The notes: generated by a model from the sequence alone, not told the origin. Counted from the first letter of the stretch, positions 1-10,200 are shown. The stretch is DNA of 33,630 bases from Fontibacter flavus (GCF_042432905.1 NZ_JBHLWI010000023.1:1-33630), one strand, 5' to 3'. Translations and numbers: made by a program.

Positions 1-86
1 ACCAGTATTATACGTGTCAAGGAAAAAATCTAATCAAAAATCCCCAATCATGACTTTAGATTTTCAAAATCAAAAAATTGCAGCAT

Positions 87-120
87 AAAAAAGGCTGCCC
101 TTTTCGGACAGCCCCTTTTT
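87..120 (-). terminator. Rho-independent terminator of the Cys/Met PLP gene
   Basis: An imperfect 8-bp stem (GGCTGCCC at 93-100 with GGACAGCC at 106-113, one mismatch) closes a 5-base loop. It is flanked by A-runs and T-runs, so it could stop transcription in both directions. It lies just beyond the stop codon of the minus-strand gene that ends at 126. Confidence 0.75.
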
Positions 121-125
121 GTTAT

Positions 126-1394
126 TTAACTTTTTTCCAGTGCTTGTTCAATGTCCCAGATGATGTCAGAATAATGTTCGACACCTACTGAAATTCTGAT
201 CAGTTTATCGGTAATTCCTATAGAAAGTTTGTCTTCAGCTGACACATCACTATGTGTCATAGTAGATGGGTGTTCTGCCAATGATTCCGTACTTCCGAGA
301 GAAACGGCGAGTTTGATCAACTTCAGGCTGTTGAGGAATTTAAAGGCTTCTTTTTCTCCCCCTTTAATATCAAATGATAACATCGCTCCAGCGCTGAAAA
401 GCTGCTTTTTGAAGATAGTATGCTGTGAGGTTCCTGGGGTAAGATGTCCCAAATAATATACCTTTTCCACTTTTGGGTGGTTGGCTAGAAAATCAGCAAC
501 TTTCACTGCATTATCAGCCTGTTGGGTCATCCTAACTTTCAAAGTCTCCAAACTTCTCATCAACAACCATCCTGTCCAAGGTCCGGCCATGTTTCCAAGA
601 AAGGTTCTGAGTGTTCTGACCCTCTTCATATGTTTGGCACGGCCAAGTACCGCACCTGCAATCAGGTCAGAATGCCCTCCTATGTATTTGGTGGCAGAAT
701 ATACAAGTAGGTCTGCGCCATGCTTCAATGGGTGCTGCCAAAGTGGCCCCATATAAGTATTGTCCACACACACCACTACTTCCTTATCCTCATGGGAAAA
801 AGTATCTGCAATTTTTCGGCAAGCTTCTAGGTCAAAGAGTGCATTGGTGGGATTGGCAGGAGTTTCGACGTAAACCATCTTGAGTTGCTCAGCCAGCCCT
901 TTACTTTTAATTTCTTTAATAACCTCCTCAGCAGTTTGATTGCTTGTGAAGCCTATCCCACGTATTCCATACTGGGGCAAAACCTTATTGATAAAGTGGT
1001 CAGTGCCACCATATACGGGTTTGCTGTATAATAATACATCTCCTGGTCTTAAAAATTCCAGCATTACAGTCGAGATGGCAGACATACCGCTTTCAAATAC
1101 GGCACAGTCATCTGCCCCATCCCATAAGCAAAGTCTTTCTTCTAAAATTTGAAGATCAGGATTGTTCAAACGGGAATAAATCAACCCTAATTCTTCATTA
1201 GGTTCTTTTTCACGTTGGCCATAGGCTACTTCAAAAAATGCTTTACCTTCCTCTGCAGAATTGAAAACAAAGGTTGATGTTTGAAATATTGGGCATTTGA
1301 TCGCGCCTTCGGATAATGCAGGTTTGTAACCATGAGACATCATAAGACTCTCAGGGTGAAAATATCGGTTCTCCATGCTATTTGGGTTTATCAA
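126..1394 (-). CDS. Cystathionine gamma-synthase/lyase family PLP-dependent enzyme
   Basis: Cytosolic enzyme of the Cys/Met-metabolism PLP family (fold type I), 422 residues, a normal family length. The Schiff-base lysine is K236 in SATKYIGGHSD; the phosphate-contacting YSR sits at residues 73-75 and ESGMSA at 101-106. The loop PVYGGT (about 126-131) has Gly where methionine gamma-lyases carry a reactive Cys (YGCT), so a cystathionine synthase/lyase or O-acylhomoserine sulfhydrylase role is more likely than a true methionine gamma-lyase. The exact reaction cannot be fixed from sequence. A second Met at residue 7 is an alternative start. It stands alone, with its own terminator and a 190-bp upstream gap in which I found no clear TAnnTTTG box. 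Confidence 0.9.
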   Translation of the reverse strand: MINPNSMENRYFHPESLMMSHGYKPALSEGAIKCPIFQTSTFVFNSAEEGKAFFEVAYGQREKEPNEELGLIYSRLNNPDLQILEERLCLWDGADDCAVFESGMSAISTVMLEFLRPGDVLLYSKPVYGGTDHFINKVLPQYGIRGIGFTSNQTAEEVIKEIKSKGLAEQLKMVYVETPANPTNALFDLEACRKIADTFSHEDKEVVVCVDNTYMGPLWQHPLKHGADLLVYSATKYIGGHSDLIAGAVLGRAKHMKRVRTLRTFLGNMAGPWTGWLLMRSLETLKVRMTQQADNAVKVADFLANHPKVEKVYYLGHLTPGTSQHTIFKKQLFSAGAMLSFDIKGGEKEAFKFLNSLKLIKLAVSLGSTESLAEHPSTMTHSDVSAEDKLSIGITDKLIRISVGVEHYSDIIWDIEQALEKS

Positions 1395-1584
1395 CGCAAA
1401 TCAGCACAAATCCCATGAAATTGTCAATAGGCTAAAAAAATATTATTCTGAAAATTTAGAAAACACTTTTAAAATATTTTTCTATAATGGAATTTTATAT
1501 TGTCTGTATAGTTATTACAGAATTTTATATTTCAAACCTTCGATTTTTTATGTTACACAACAATAAAATAACGAAATTCAGGGC

Positions 1585-4386
1585 TTATTTTACGACCACT
1601 TTTTTGTGGTACTCTTTTTCTCGGCTTCTGATGATAACGGTATAGAGTCCTTTTGGTAATCTTCTAAAGTGAAAATCAAACATTCCTATTTCTGGGAAAA
1701 CCTGATTAACAGTTTGGCCCATTGCATTGATTACCCTGATTTGTTGGATTGTGCTAATGCCTGAGATGCTTAAGGTAAAGTTGCCATCTGAAGGGTTGGG
1801 GTAAACCACAATTGACTGTCCTCTTTCTTCTTCAATGGAGGTGATGATATTCACATTGACCGAAAGTTCACTCGATTCACCTTCATTGCAGCCGTTCATT
1901 GGAGTAACAGTAATCTTGAAATCTCCTTCTTTTTCCCAAATGACCCTGATCCTATTTGTTCCCTGTCCCGAAAGAATTCTTCCTCCCTGTTCGCTAATGT
2001 TCCATTGGAAGTTTACCTCAGGAACATTATTGACCTGATATTCCTCTTCAGTAAATCCTACCATTGCAGGACCTGAGATGTCTGAAGGTTTTTGTGGAGG
2101 TGTCTGAACAGAAATCTCTTTGGTAAATGTTGGTCCCTGACCACATGGATTATTGGGAGTGACTTTGATGGATTGATTGTTGGTAGCTGTCCAATTAACC
2201 ACAACTCTACTGGTACCCTGACCTTCTGTAATGGTTCCTCCGCTGACTTCCCACACATAAATGGTTCCTGGATTATCAGTAACAAAATACTCTTCAGCTG
2301 TATTTTGGCAAACCACTCCTTCTCCATTAATCTCCAGAGGAGCATTTGGTTGAGTAGAGACTAAGACTTCAAGGCCGGCTGTCCCACTGTTGCCGCAGAA
2401 ATTTTTAGCCCTTACCAAGACAGCATTTCTGCCGGGTACATCCCATTCCACTACTATTCTGTTTGTGCCTTGGCCATCAATGATGCGGCCTCCATCTACT
2501 CTCCATTCAAATTCGACATCAAGGCCAATAGCTTCTTGTACGGTATAGACCTGCTGACTCAGACAAATATTATTTTCTCCAAAAATTAAGGTAGGAGTCT
2601 CAGGAACCTGACAGTCATAACTGAAAAGGGTGCCGTTTTCACCAACTGCAAAGCCATTGCTTAATGTACCGAAGCTGATATCGGTGAAATCCTGAAAGGT
2701 TGCAGTCACTTGTCTCTCCCAAGTCAAGCCCCCATCTTTGGTTTGGATCATCAATCCTTTTTCACCCGTAATGAATCCCACTTCCTCATCCAAGAAAGTA
2801 ACGGCATTGAGGTTTTGGGTATAAGGCAAATTGATTTGGCTCCAAGTCTTGCCTTTGTCTTCGGTCTTGAGAAGCGTACCGGCCTGTCCCACTACTACAG
2901 CTGAGAGGCTATCAAGAATGGCCAAATCATTCAGGTCTTCTGTGGTAGGGGTCAAGATGTTTTTCCATTCCTCTTCTTCCAAAATAGAAATGAAGCCTGT
3001 TGAACCGATGATGACTCCGGATTGCTGATCAAAAAATGCCAGATCTTTGAAGTCAGTATTGGAATTACCAATGTTGATGGTTGTCCAGTTGATCCCGCCA
3101 TTTTCTGTTTTGGTCAAAAAACCACTATCACCAACTGCATAACCAAGGTTATTATTGAAGAAAAATAAACCATTGATATTGACTTCTGTGTCAGGGTTGA
3201 GTGAAGACCAGTTGACCCCGGAATTCGTTGTTCTCAGGATAACGCCATTGTCTCCACATATATAACCAAAGGCATTGGTGGTGAAAGCAAGGTCATTGAA
3301 TTTGACAGAAAGAGGTCTGGATCTGTCTACCAAAGAGGCTCCTCCGTTGCTAGTTACAAAAAATCGTCCTTCTTCTCCAATTATGTATCCCAAAGTCGCT
3401 GTCCTGAATTGGGTTCCACTGTAATCCACTTCCCTTCCAGATAATCTGGTGGACCAGCTACCGCCGGAATTGTTTGAAGAGATGACAAAGCCGTTCGTAC
3501 CGGTAGCAAAGACTACATTGGAATTAGCCCTGAAACTTGCATCTACAAAGTTTTGCTGATTATTGATGTTGATGGCATCAAAGGTGAGGGCTGCGTTGGT
3601 AGTTCGCAACAAGGTGGCATTTTGACCTGTAATCACACCAAGATTGCTGTTTGCCCGGTTAAAGGTAACTGCATAAAGATCCCTTTCAGTACCTGAGCTA
3701 ATTGGCAACCAAGTTTCACCGGTGTCAGTTGTTTTCATGATGGTCCCCCTTTGTCCAACTGCATATCCAGTGGAACTAGAGACAAAATAGAGATCATTCA
3801 AGGCTTGGGATTGTCCTGTACTTTTGGTGGTCCAATTATTCCCTCCATTAAAAGTTCTGACCACATTCCCATTGGAGGCAGCCATAAAACCTGTGTCGGC
3901 ATTGATGAAAAATAGGCCTTTCAAGTCTGCTGTGGTCCCCACACTTTGTTTTGTCCAGGATTGACCTGAGTTGGTAGACCGGTAAACTTCACCATTGTCT
4001 CCTACGGCATACGCTCTTGTATTGTTGAGAAATTTGACACTTTTCAAGGTAATGTTGTCCCCAATATTGATCAATTCCCAAGAACTTCCTCCATTTGTGG
4101 TTCTATATATCTGACCTTTTTCCCCTACCAGCAGTCCAAGTGTTTCACTAAAAAAATCTACGGACAACATCCTGTTTTTCGAAGGAGCTTCCAGTTCAAA
4201 CCAGCTTAATCCGCCATCAATACTTTTTAAGATGATTTGATTGCCTGATATATAACCAACCTCTTCATTTACCCAGACAATTCCGGTAAGTTCATTACCC
4301 CATCCCCCTAATCTTCTCCAGGTTTGGGCCTGTAAAACGGAGTGAAAAAAAGTGCATAAAAATAGTAGGTATAGAAATTTCCTCAT
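1585..4386 (-). CDS. Secreted Asp-box (Ycf48-like) propeller protein with PKD-like domains and T9SS sorting domain
   Basis: 933 residues. A signal peptide (about 1-20, ending LQAQ) is followed by roughly a dozen repeats of about 43 residues, most ending in an Asp-box such as TTNGGSSW, STNSGQSW or TKDGGLTW. These fill about residues 20-570 and predict one or two beta-propellers of the Ycf48/sialidase type. Three PKD-like domains of about 85 residues follow (about 580-850), each carrying a GQGTNR- or GQGTSR-like core. The last 75 residues are a type IX secretion C-terminal domain (VYPNPSDGNF near its start, ending HKKVVVK). It is therefore expected to cross the outer membrane by T9SS and be surface-anchored or released. 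Ycf48 itself is a photosystem II assembly factor; that role does not apply here. Substrate or partner unknown. Confidence 0.9.
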   Translation of the reverse strand: MRKFLYLLFLCTFFHSVLQAQTWRRLGGWGNELTGIVWVNEEVGYISGNQIILKSIDGGLSWFELEAPSKNRMLSVDFFSETLGLLVGEKGQIYRTTNGGSSWELINIGDNITLKSVKFLNNTRAYAVGDNGEVYRSTNSGQSWTKQSVGTTADLKGLFFINADTGFMAASNGNVVRTFNGGNNWTTKSTGQSQALNDLYFVSSSTGYAVGQRGTIMKTTDTGETWLPISSGTERDLYAVTFNRANSNLGVITGQNATLLRTTNAALTFDAININNQQNFVDASFRANSNVVFATGTNGFVISSNNSGGSWSTRLSGREVDYSGTQFRTATLGYIIGEEGRFFVTSNGGASLVDRSRPLSVKFNDLAFTTNAFGYICGDNGVILRTTNSGVNWSSLNPDTEVNINGLFFFNNNLGYAVGDSGFLTKTENGGINWTTINIGNSNTDFKDLAFFDQQSGVIIGSTGFISILEEEEWKNILTPTTEDLNDLAILDSLSAVVVGQAGTLLKTEDKGKTWSQINLPYTQNLNAVTFLDEEVGFITGEKGLMIQTKDGGLTWERQVTATFQDFTDISFGTLSNGFAVGENGTLFSYDCQVPETPTLIFGENNICLSQQVYTVQEAIGLDVEFEWRVDGGRIIDGQGTNRIVVEWDVPGRNAVLVRAKNFCGNSGTAGLEVLVSTQPNAPLEINGEGVVCQNTAEEYFVTDNPGTIYVWEVSGGTITEGQGTSRVVVNWTATNNQSIKVTPNNPCGQGPTFTKEISVQTPPQKPSDISGPAMVGFTEEEYQVNNVPEVNFQWNISEQGGRILSGQGTNRIRVIWEKEGDFKITVTPMNGCNEGESSELSVNVNIITSIEEERGQSIVVYPNPSDGNFTLSISGISTIQQIRVINAMGQTVNQVFPEIGMFDFHFRRLPKGLYTVIIRSREKEYHKKVVVK

Positions 4387-4410
4387 GGGTTGATGATCAA
4401 CAATACCTTA

Positions 4411-4418
4411 CAAAAATA
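4411..4418 (-). promoter_or_regulatory. Candidate -7 box (TATTTTTG) for the T9SS propeller gene
   Basis: On the minus strand the sequence TATTTTTG matches the Bacteroidota TAnnTTTG -7 consensus, about 25 bases before the start codon at 4386. No TTG -33 box is visible at the usual 17-23 base spacing, so the call rests on the -7 element alone. Confidence 0.35.
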
Positions 4419-4563
4419 GGATAATCTAACTAAAATGAAAGCCATGAAGATCCTGAGGTAGTTAAAGAAGGAGGTCATTTCGGAAGAATCTGGTGTAAAC
4501 AGCATTTATCTTTTTAGAAACTCACATTTTAGCCTTATTTTTAACTAATAAAATTTTATCGCT

Positions 4564-5217
4564 ATGAGAAAAATATTTTATATCCTATTGTCAATCATCA
4601 CTTTGAGTAGCTGTGGTTCCAATGAAAGGGTGAGTAAGGAAGTGTTTGATGAGGTGAACAAAAGCATGGAGGTCAAAAAAGTGAATGAGGCGGATATGAT
4701 CCAAAAGGCAATGGAATGGGGCAATGAAATCTCACAAGAGGCACAGGAAAGTCTAATTAAGGCATTGCAAAATGCCATTTCAGAAAAAGGAGTGCCAGGA
4801 GCTATTGAATTCTGTAATGTTGAGGCGCTGCCCATTCTTCAGGAGGTTGCTGACATTTATAGCGTGGAGATCCGAAGGGCTTCATTTGATTACCGTAATC
4901 CAGCAGATAAACCAACTGATTATGAAAAAGGCATTTTGGATGCCTATGCCTATAACGCGGAAAATTCCATCGCCAATGAGCCCAATATACAGAAGTTGGA
5001 TAATGGTGATGTCCTGTTTTATACAAAGGCCATTCAGATTCCTAATGCCCTTTGTTTGAACTGTCATGGTACTGTGGGAAAGGAGATCAGTCCGGAGACT
5101 TCCGCAAAATTGAAGGAGTTATATCCTGAAGACAAAGCAATTGGTCATGAAGTGGGTGATTTGAGGGGCATGTGGAGTATCAGGATTCCTAAGAAAGAAG
5201 TGGTGAAGAGGATGTGA
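4564..5217 (+). CDS. DUF3365 (Tll0287-like) haem-motif lipoprotein
   Basis: 217 residues. A lipoprotein signal peptide ends in LSSC with the lipidated Cys at 17. The rest resembles the DUF3365/Tll0287-like domain, a PAS-like sensor fold that can bind haem. One c-type haem motif CLNCH lies at residues 164-168 (C164, C167, H168), followed by the family's usual HxVGDLRGMWSIRIP ending. It is likely anchored in the periplasmic face of an envelope membrane, acting as a small redox or gas-sensing cytochrome; the partner is unknown. It stands alone between a divergent gene and the sigma-factor operon, with gaps of about 180 bp on each side. Confidence 0.85.
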   Translation: MRKIFYILLSIITLSSCGSNERVSKEVFDEVNKSMEVKKVNEADMIQKAMEWGNEISQEAQESLIKALQNAISEKGVPGAIEFCNVEALPILQEVADIYSVEIRRASFDYRNPADKPTDYEKGILDAYAYNAENSIANEPNIQKLDNGDVLFYTKAIQIPNALCLNCHGTVGKEISPETSAKLKELYPEDKAIGHEVGDLRGMWSIRIPKKEVVKRM

Positions 5218-5397
5218 GTTAATTATTGGATAATGTAATTGATACTACATAAATGTAAAACAGTTGGTTTTGTGGTTTTTACGGCAGATTAATATTTTGT
5301 CGACGATTTTTTTTTAAAATTTTTAGGATATGTTGGGGTCATTTTTGAATTTTTTAACTCTTATTTATAACAGCTGTAGAAGAACCACTAACCTAGC

Positions 5398-6036
5398 ATG
5401 GCCATCAACCCAAAAAAACCGACTTCTTCAGCCAGTTTATCTTTGAAATCTACCGATATCCTTAGGATATATGGGAAAAAGTCCGATTTGGAAGTGTGGG
5501 AGGCTTTTGACCAGGGAGATGAGCTGGCTTTTAATTTTCTGTACAGAACTTACGTACCTGTTTTATTCAGGTATGGAGCTCAGCTTACCCATGAAGAAGC
5601 TATTGTACAGGATTGTATACAAAACATTTTTATTTACCTCAGAGGAAAGCGTGGATCCCTTTCTAAGGTCAATTGTATCAAGGCTTATTTGCTGAAGTCT
5701 TTGAATAGAGAGGTTCTACATAAAATCTCCAGATCCAAGAAGTTAGAATACAAGGATATAGATGATTTGGAAGGAAGTTTTCTGATAGAAGTTTCTTACG
5801 AGTCAAAGATGATAGAATTTGAATCTTCAAAAGAAACCAAAGAGAAATTGGAGGCAGCATTGAATCAATTGACACCTAAACAAAGGCTAGCTGTATTGCT
5901 GCTTTATGAAGAAGGCTTAAGCTATCAGCAAATCGCTGAAGTGTTTGAATTTAGTGAAGTAAAATCAGCCCGAAAATTGATTTATAGGGCTATCAATAAC
6001 TTGAAGAGTTTACTGATTAATAAAAAGCAATTTTGA
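5398..6036 (+). CDS. RNA polymerase ECF-type sigma-70 factor
   Basis: 212 residues. Region 2 lies at about 37-105 (GDELAFNFLYRTYVPVLFRY and a downstream QDCIQNIFIYLR segment) and region 4 at about 155-205, with the helix-turn-helix GLSYQQIAEVFEFSEVKSARKL. Architecture and length fit the ECF sigma factors that sit next to SusC/SusD loci. The FecR anti-sigma gene follows 67 bp downstream, and the SusC gene carries an STN signalling domain. Together they form a cell-surface signalling cassette in which this factor should direct transcription of the susCD genes, possibly from the 150-bp gap before susC. The chosen ATG is the first in frame. Confidence 0.92.
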   Translation: MAINPKKPTSSASLSLKSTDILRIYGKKSDLEVWEAFDQGDELAFNFLYRTYVPVLFRYGAQLTHEEAIVQDCIQNIFIYLRGKRGSLSKVNCIKAYLLKSLNREVLHKISRSKKLEYKDIDDLEGSFLIEVSYESKMIEFESSKETKEKLEAALNQLTPKQRLAVLLLYEEGLSYQQIAEVFEFSEVKSARKLIYRAINNLKSLLINKKQF

Positions 6037-6103
6037 AGAAGAAATGGTATTTGCACATTAAATAAGTGCTATTATTCTTCGACTTGCTCTTGATAAGAAC
6101 TGA

Positions 6104-7138
6104 ATGAAATACGAAGATTTTGATATTGAAGATTTTCTAAAAGATGAGTTTTTCATCCACTGGGTTATTTATAGGGATGAAGACACTGTACACTTTTGGG
6201 AGAAATGGGTACAGCAGCATCCTAAAAAGAGGCATGCTGTCTATATAGCTGCTGATATTATCAGATCAATTGGTTATAAGGAAAAAGTTGAACTAGATGA
6301 TAAGCTTTATTTAGAGACTTTTGAAAACATATTGTTGGCAGAAAATAATCAATTTGAAAAAACTCCACCTAAAAGTTGGTGGGCTAGTTTATTTCATATC
6401 AGGAATATTGCTGCTGTTTTTTTGATAAGCATCTTGTTTTGGCTCTCATGGGATATCTTTTTAACTCCCAAAAGAACAGATAATAAGCTTCAACTTGAAG
6501 TTGAATGGATTACAAAAACTGTACCTGTAGGGAAAAAGTCAGTCATCACACTTTCTGATGGTTCAAAAATTTTCATGAATTCCAACAGTGAGCTTTCATA
6601 TCCCAAAGTCTTTTCGGATACGGTGAGGACTGTAGCTGTTAAAGGGGAAGCTTTTTTTGAAGTGATAAAAGAAGAAAGGCCTTTTGTGGTAAATGTTGAT
6701 GGAATAAAGATCAATGTGTTGGGTACATCTTTTAATGTGAAGGAGATGGAGGAAGGTAAATTATCAGTGGCATTAGTGACAGGTAAGGTCCGTGTCAATG
6801 ATGATTCCGGGAATCAGGTTAACCTGCATCCAAAAGAGATGTTAGTTATCAGAGATAATGGTCCTTTCATCAAAACTGAATTTGATTCCCTAGAAGTTTT
6901 AGGTTGGAAGAATAAGTATCTGATTTTTAAGAAGGAGAACTTTAATTCAGTTAAGAAAAAACTAGAAAATTGGTATGGAGTAGAAATTGAAGTGAAGGGA
7001 TGGGTAAACCCACGATGGACTTATTCCGGCATGTACCAAGATGAAATGTTGGAAAATGTGCTCAAAGGAATCAGTCTCACCTCAGGAATCCATTATTCAA
7101 TCAAAAACAAAAAAGTCGTCATCTCAAACGTCAAGTAA
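6104..7138 (+). CDS. FecR-family anti-sigma factor
   Basis: 344 residues. A cytoplasmic N-terminal part (1-99, the presumed sigma-binding region) is followed by one transmembrane helix at about 100-119. The periplasmic FecR domain runs from about 137 to 240 (VPVGKKSVITLSDGSKIFMN and GEAFFEV). A C-terminal DUF4974 domain spans about 272-344 and should contact the STN domain of the SusC transducer. By family knowledge it holds the upstream sigma factor until the receptor signals ligand binding. It is intact even though its partner receptor gene is interrupted. Confidence 0.93.
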   Translation: MKYEDFDIEDFLKDEFFIHWVIYRDEDTVHFWEKWVQQHPKKRHAVYIAADIIRSIGYKEKVELDDKLYLETFENILLAENNQFEKTPPKSWWASLFHIRNIAAVFLISILFWLSWDIFLTPKRTDNKLQLEVEWITKTVPVGKKSVITLSDGSKIFMNSNSELSYPKVFSDTVRTVAVKGEAFFEVIKEERPFVVNVDGIKINVLGTSFNVKEMEEGKLSVALVTGKVRVNDDSGNQVNLHPKEMLVIRDNGPFIKTEFDSLEVLGWKNKYLIFKKENFNSVKKKLENWYGVEIEVKGWVNPRWTYSGMYQDEMLENVLKGISLTSGIHYSIKNKKVVISNVK

Positions 7139-7177
7139 ACCCATGATAGCCACAAACAACACCAGTTAAAAAAAGGA

Positions 7178-7249
7178 AGCAGAAAGTGTTCTGGGGGGAA
7201 CAACTTTCTGCTAGGAAATCCTAGGCAAGGATAGTCTTAGCTGCCTAGG
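7178..7249 (+). promoter_or_regulatory. Two strong stem-loops in the susC leader
   Basis: Hairpin 1 pairs 7178-7191 (AGCAGAAAGTGTTC) with 7198-7212 (GAACAACTTTCTGCT), 14 bp with one bulged A, enclosing a six-base loop with five consecutive G. Hairpin 2 pairs CCTAGGCA (7220-7227) with TGCCTAGG (7242-7249), a perfect 8-bp stem with a 14-base loop; a smaller competing stem CTAGG/CCTAG (7211-7224) overlaps both. No T-run follows either one, so they do not look like ordinary terminators. They lie in the 150-bp gap between the anti-sigma and susC genes and may be leader-RNA structures affecting stability or translation. That role is inferred. Confidence 0.6.
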
Positions 7250-7288
7250 AGATAGTTCAAGTACCAATCACTTAAACCACTCAATCTT

Positions 7289-10200
7289 ATGAAAAAAAAA
7301 CTACTCAGGCAACTTATTATGCTGTCTAAAAGATTATTGTATGGTTTTGCAATTCAGTTGTTTATTTGCACAGTTCTTTTTGCAGAGAATAGCAATGCGC
7401 AGAGGAAGACCATAGAAGATGTTAGGGTCACCATCAATTTGAAAGATCAGCCCATCAAAAGGGCTTTTCAGGAAATTGAAAAGAATACCGAATTTAGATT
7501 TACCTACAACGACAATCTTGTCGATGTCAATAACCCTATCACGGTAGAAACCAGAAATAGACCGGTTATAGATGTTTTAGAAGCTATTTCTAGGCAAAGT
7601 TCCCTTCAATTTGTTCAGATTAATGGCAACATCCATGTCAAACCAGGAATCAATATTGCGAATAAGGATAGGGTAGTTGTTCAGGATGAAGCCATTTACA
7701 AAATTGTTACAGGTGTTGTGTATGATGATGAAGGGGAGCCGCTACCAGGGGTTTCTATTTTGATCGAAGGCACGACTAATGGAACAGTTACCGACCTGGA
7801 TGGCAGATACTCTATTGATGTTGCTGAAGGATCATTCCTTGTTTTTTCTTTTATAGGCTTTGAATCCAAAAGAATTCAGATAACGGGAAGTAATACTTAT
7901 GATGTGACGATGAACACAGACCTTAAGTCATTAGGAGAGGTTATTGTAGTAGGCTATGGTGAACAAAGAAAAGAAACCATTACTGGATCTGTAGCTACAG
8001 TAAAAGGTGATGATCTAGTAAAATCTCCAGCCATGAACCTGACCAACTCTATAGCGGGAAGGATGGCTGGTGTAGTAGCCGTAAACCGAAGTGGTGAGCC
8101 AGGATATGATGGATCTGGAATCCGAATCAGGGGTTCAAATACCCTTGGAAATAATGATGCGTTGATCGTTATTGATGGTATTCCTGCAAGGGCAGGTGGT
8201 ATCGAAAGGCTAAACCCAAATGATATTGAATCAATTTCAGTATTGAAAGATGCTGCTGCAGCTATTTATGGTGCCAGAGCTGCAAATGGTGTAATCTTGG
8301 TGACCACCAAAAGAGGCCAGTCAGGAAAGCCCGAACTTTCTTATCAGTTTAATCAAGGATTTGCCCAACCAACAGTAATACCGGCTTTGGCCAATGCCGC
8401 CCAGTATGGTGAGATGCTCAATGACCTAAGTGTATATGAGCTTCCTGTATCAGAATGGCAGGCTGCTACCAATGCATTCCGGAATGATGGGGTTTATACC
8501 CGTCCTAATGGACAGGTGAGGACAGCTCCCTTTAGTCCCGAAGCATTGGCCATGCACAGAGCTGGTACAGACCCATGGAATTATCCAGATACAGATTGGT
8601 TTGCCGCCACGTTAAAGACATGGTCTCCTCAGGTGAGGCATAACCTGCAATTGAATGGCGGTACGGATAACATTAAATATCTGGCATCACTTGGCTATCA
8701 GAATCAGGATGCCTACTACAGAAATTCAGCTACTGGGTATCAGCAATATGACATGAGGTTAAACTTGGACGCCAAGATTAATGAGCATATTGATCTTCAA
8801 ATAGGTGTTTTGGGAAGAAGGGAATACCGCTATTTTCCAACTAGAGGAGCTGGGGCAATCTTTAGGATGCAAATGAGAGGTAAGCCACATGAGCCAGCTT
8901 TTTGGCCTGATGGCAGACCGGGTCCGGATATTGAAAACGGTGAAAACCCAGTTGTAATCACTACCAATGCTACAGGCTATGACCGCGATACAAGAGATTA
9001 TTTCCAAACCAATGGTGCCTTAAACGTAAAAATCCCTTGGGTAGAAGGTCTGAAGTTTACAGGTACTGCAGCCGTGGATAATTTAAGCAGGTTTGTAAAA
9101 AGATGGGAGACGCCTTGGATTCTTTACCAAAGAGGTAATGGTTTTGAGGCTGATGGCACGACACCTATTCTTGTTCCCACAGAAAGGGGACCCGCTGAGC
9201 CAAGACTGACCCAGTCCAATAATAACCAATTAAATATATTATTGGGCGGTGTATTTACTTACGATAAGCAAATAGGAGACCATGGTCTACAGTTTTTGGC
9301 AGGTACAAATAAAGAAACTGTAAAAGGGGATGATTTTTGGGCCTATAGGCGATTCTTCATTTCCACAGCCATTGATCAAATGTTCGCAGGTGGTGACGAT
9401 GAGAAGAACAACGGTGGTGGTGCATTTGAGCAGGCCCGTCTCAACTATTTTGGAAGGATGGCTTATAATTTCAAGGAAAAATATCTTTTGGAATTCCTTT
9501 GGAGATATGATGCTTCCTATATTTTTCCTAGAGAGACCAGATATGGATTCTTCCCAGGAGTAATGGCCGGTTGGGTGATTTCTGAAGAAAATTTCTGGAA
9601 GAATAATTTCTCAAATTTTGATTTCTTTAAAATCAGAGGATCTTGGGGACAAATGGGTAATGATCAGATTTTTTATGATGGCGTATTCCAGGAATACCAA
9701 TTCCTATCTACTTATGGATTTAGAAGCCATATCCTGGAGGGACAGGAGGTCAAAACCCTATATGAGACAAGGGTGCCAAATAATATGATTACCTGGGAGA
9801 TTGCGAACAACTCCAATCTGGGTGTTGAAGGGCAATTGTACCAAGGAAAGATCTTCTTCGAATTTGACCTATTCTACAACAAACGGACAAATATTCTTTG
9901 GAGAAAAAATGCCTCCGTTCCTCAGAGTACCGGACTTTCTTCCTTATTACCTGCAGAAAATATAGGTTAAGTGGAGAACAAAGGCTTTGACCTTAACTTG
10001 GGATATAGAGGACAGAAAGGCGACTTCCGATATGCAGTCAGTGTCAATGGAGGTTATGCCAAAAACAAAATTCTTTTCTGGGATGAGCCTCCAGGAGCAC
10101 CTGCATGGCAACGATCTACAGGAATGCCTATGGGCTCTCCAGGTCCAATTTATGTCTATGATGGTGTTTTCAGAGATCAGGCCGATATAGATGGAAACAG

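Noticed and set aside
1..88. Possible C-terminal end of an upstream plus-strand gene
   Set aside because: Two frames end at 33 and 88, but both are too short to show family features; I could not choose between them or non-coding sequence.
126..1394. Calling the first gene methionine gamma-lyase
   Set aside because: The loop holds YGGT instead of the YGCT reactive-cysteine motif of true methionine gamma-lyases.
6035..6086. GAAGAA/TTCTTC pairing between the sigma and anti-sigma genes as a terminator
   Set aside because: The stem is short and interrupted by large internal loops, and there is no T-run; the two genes are expected to be co-expressed.
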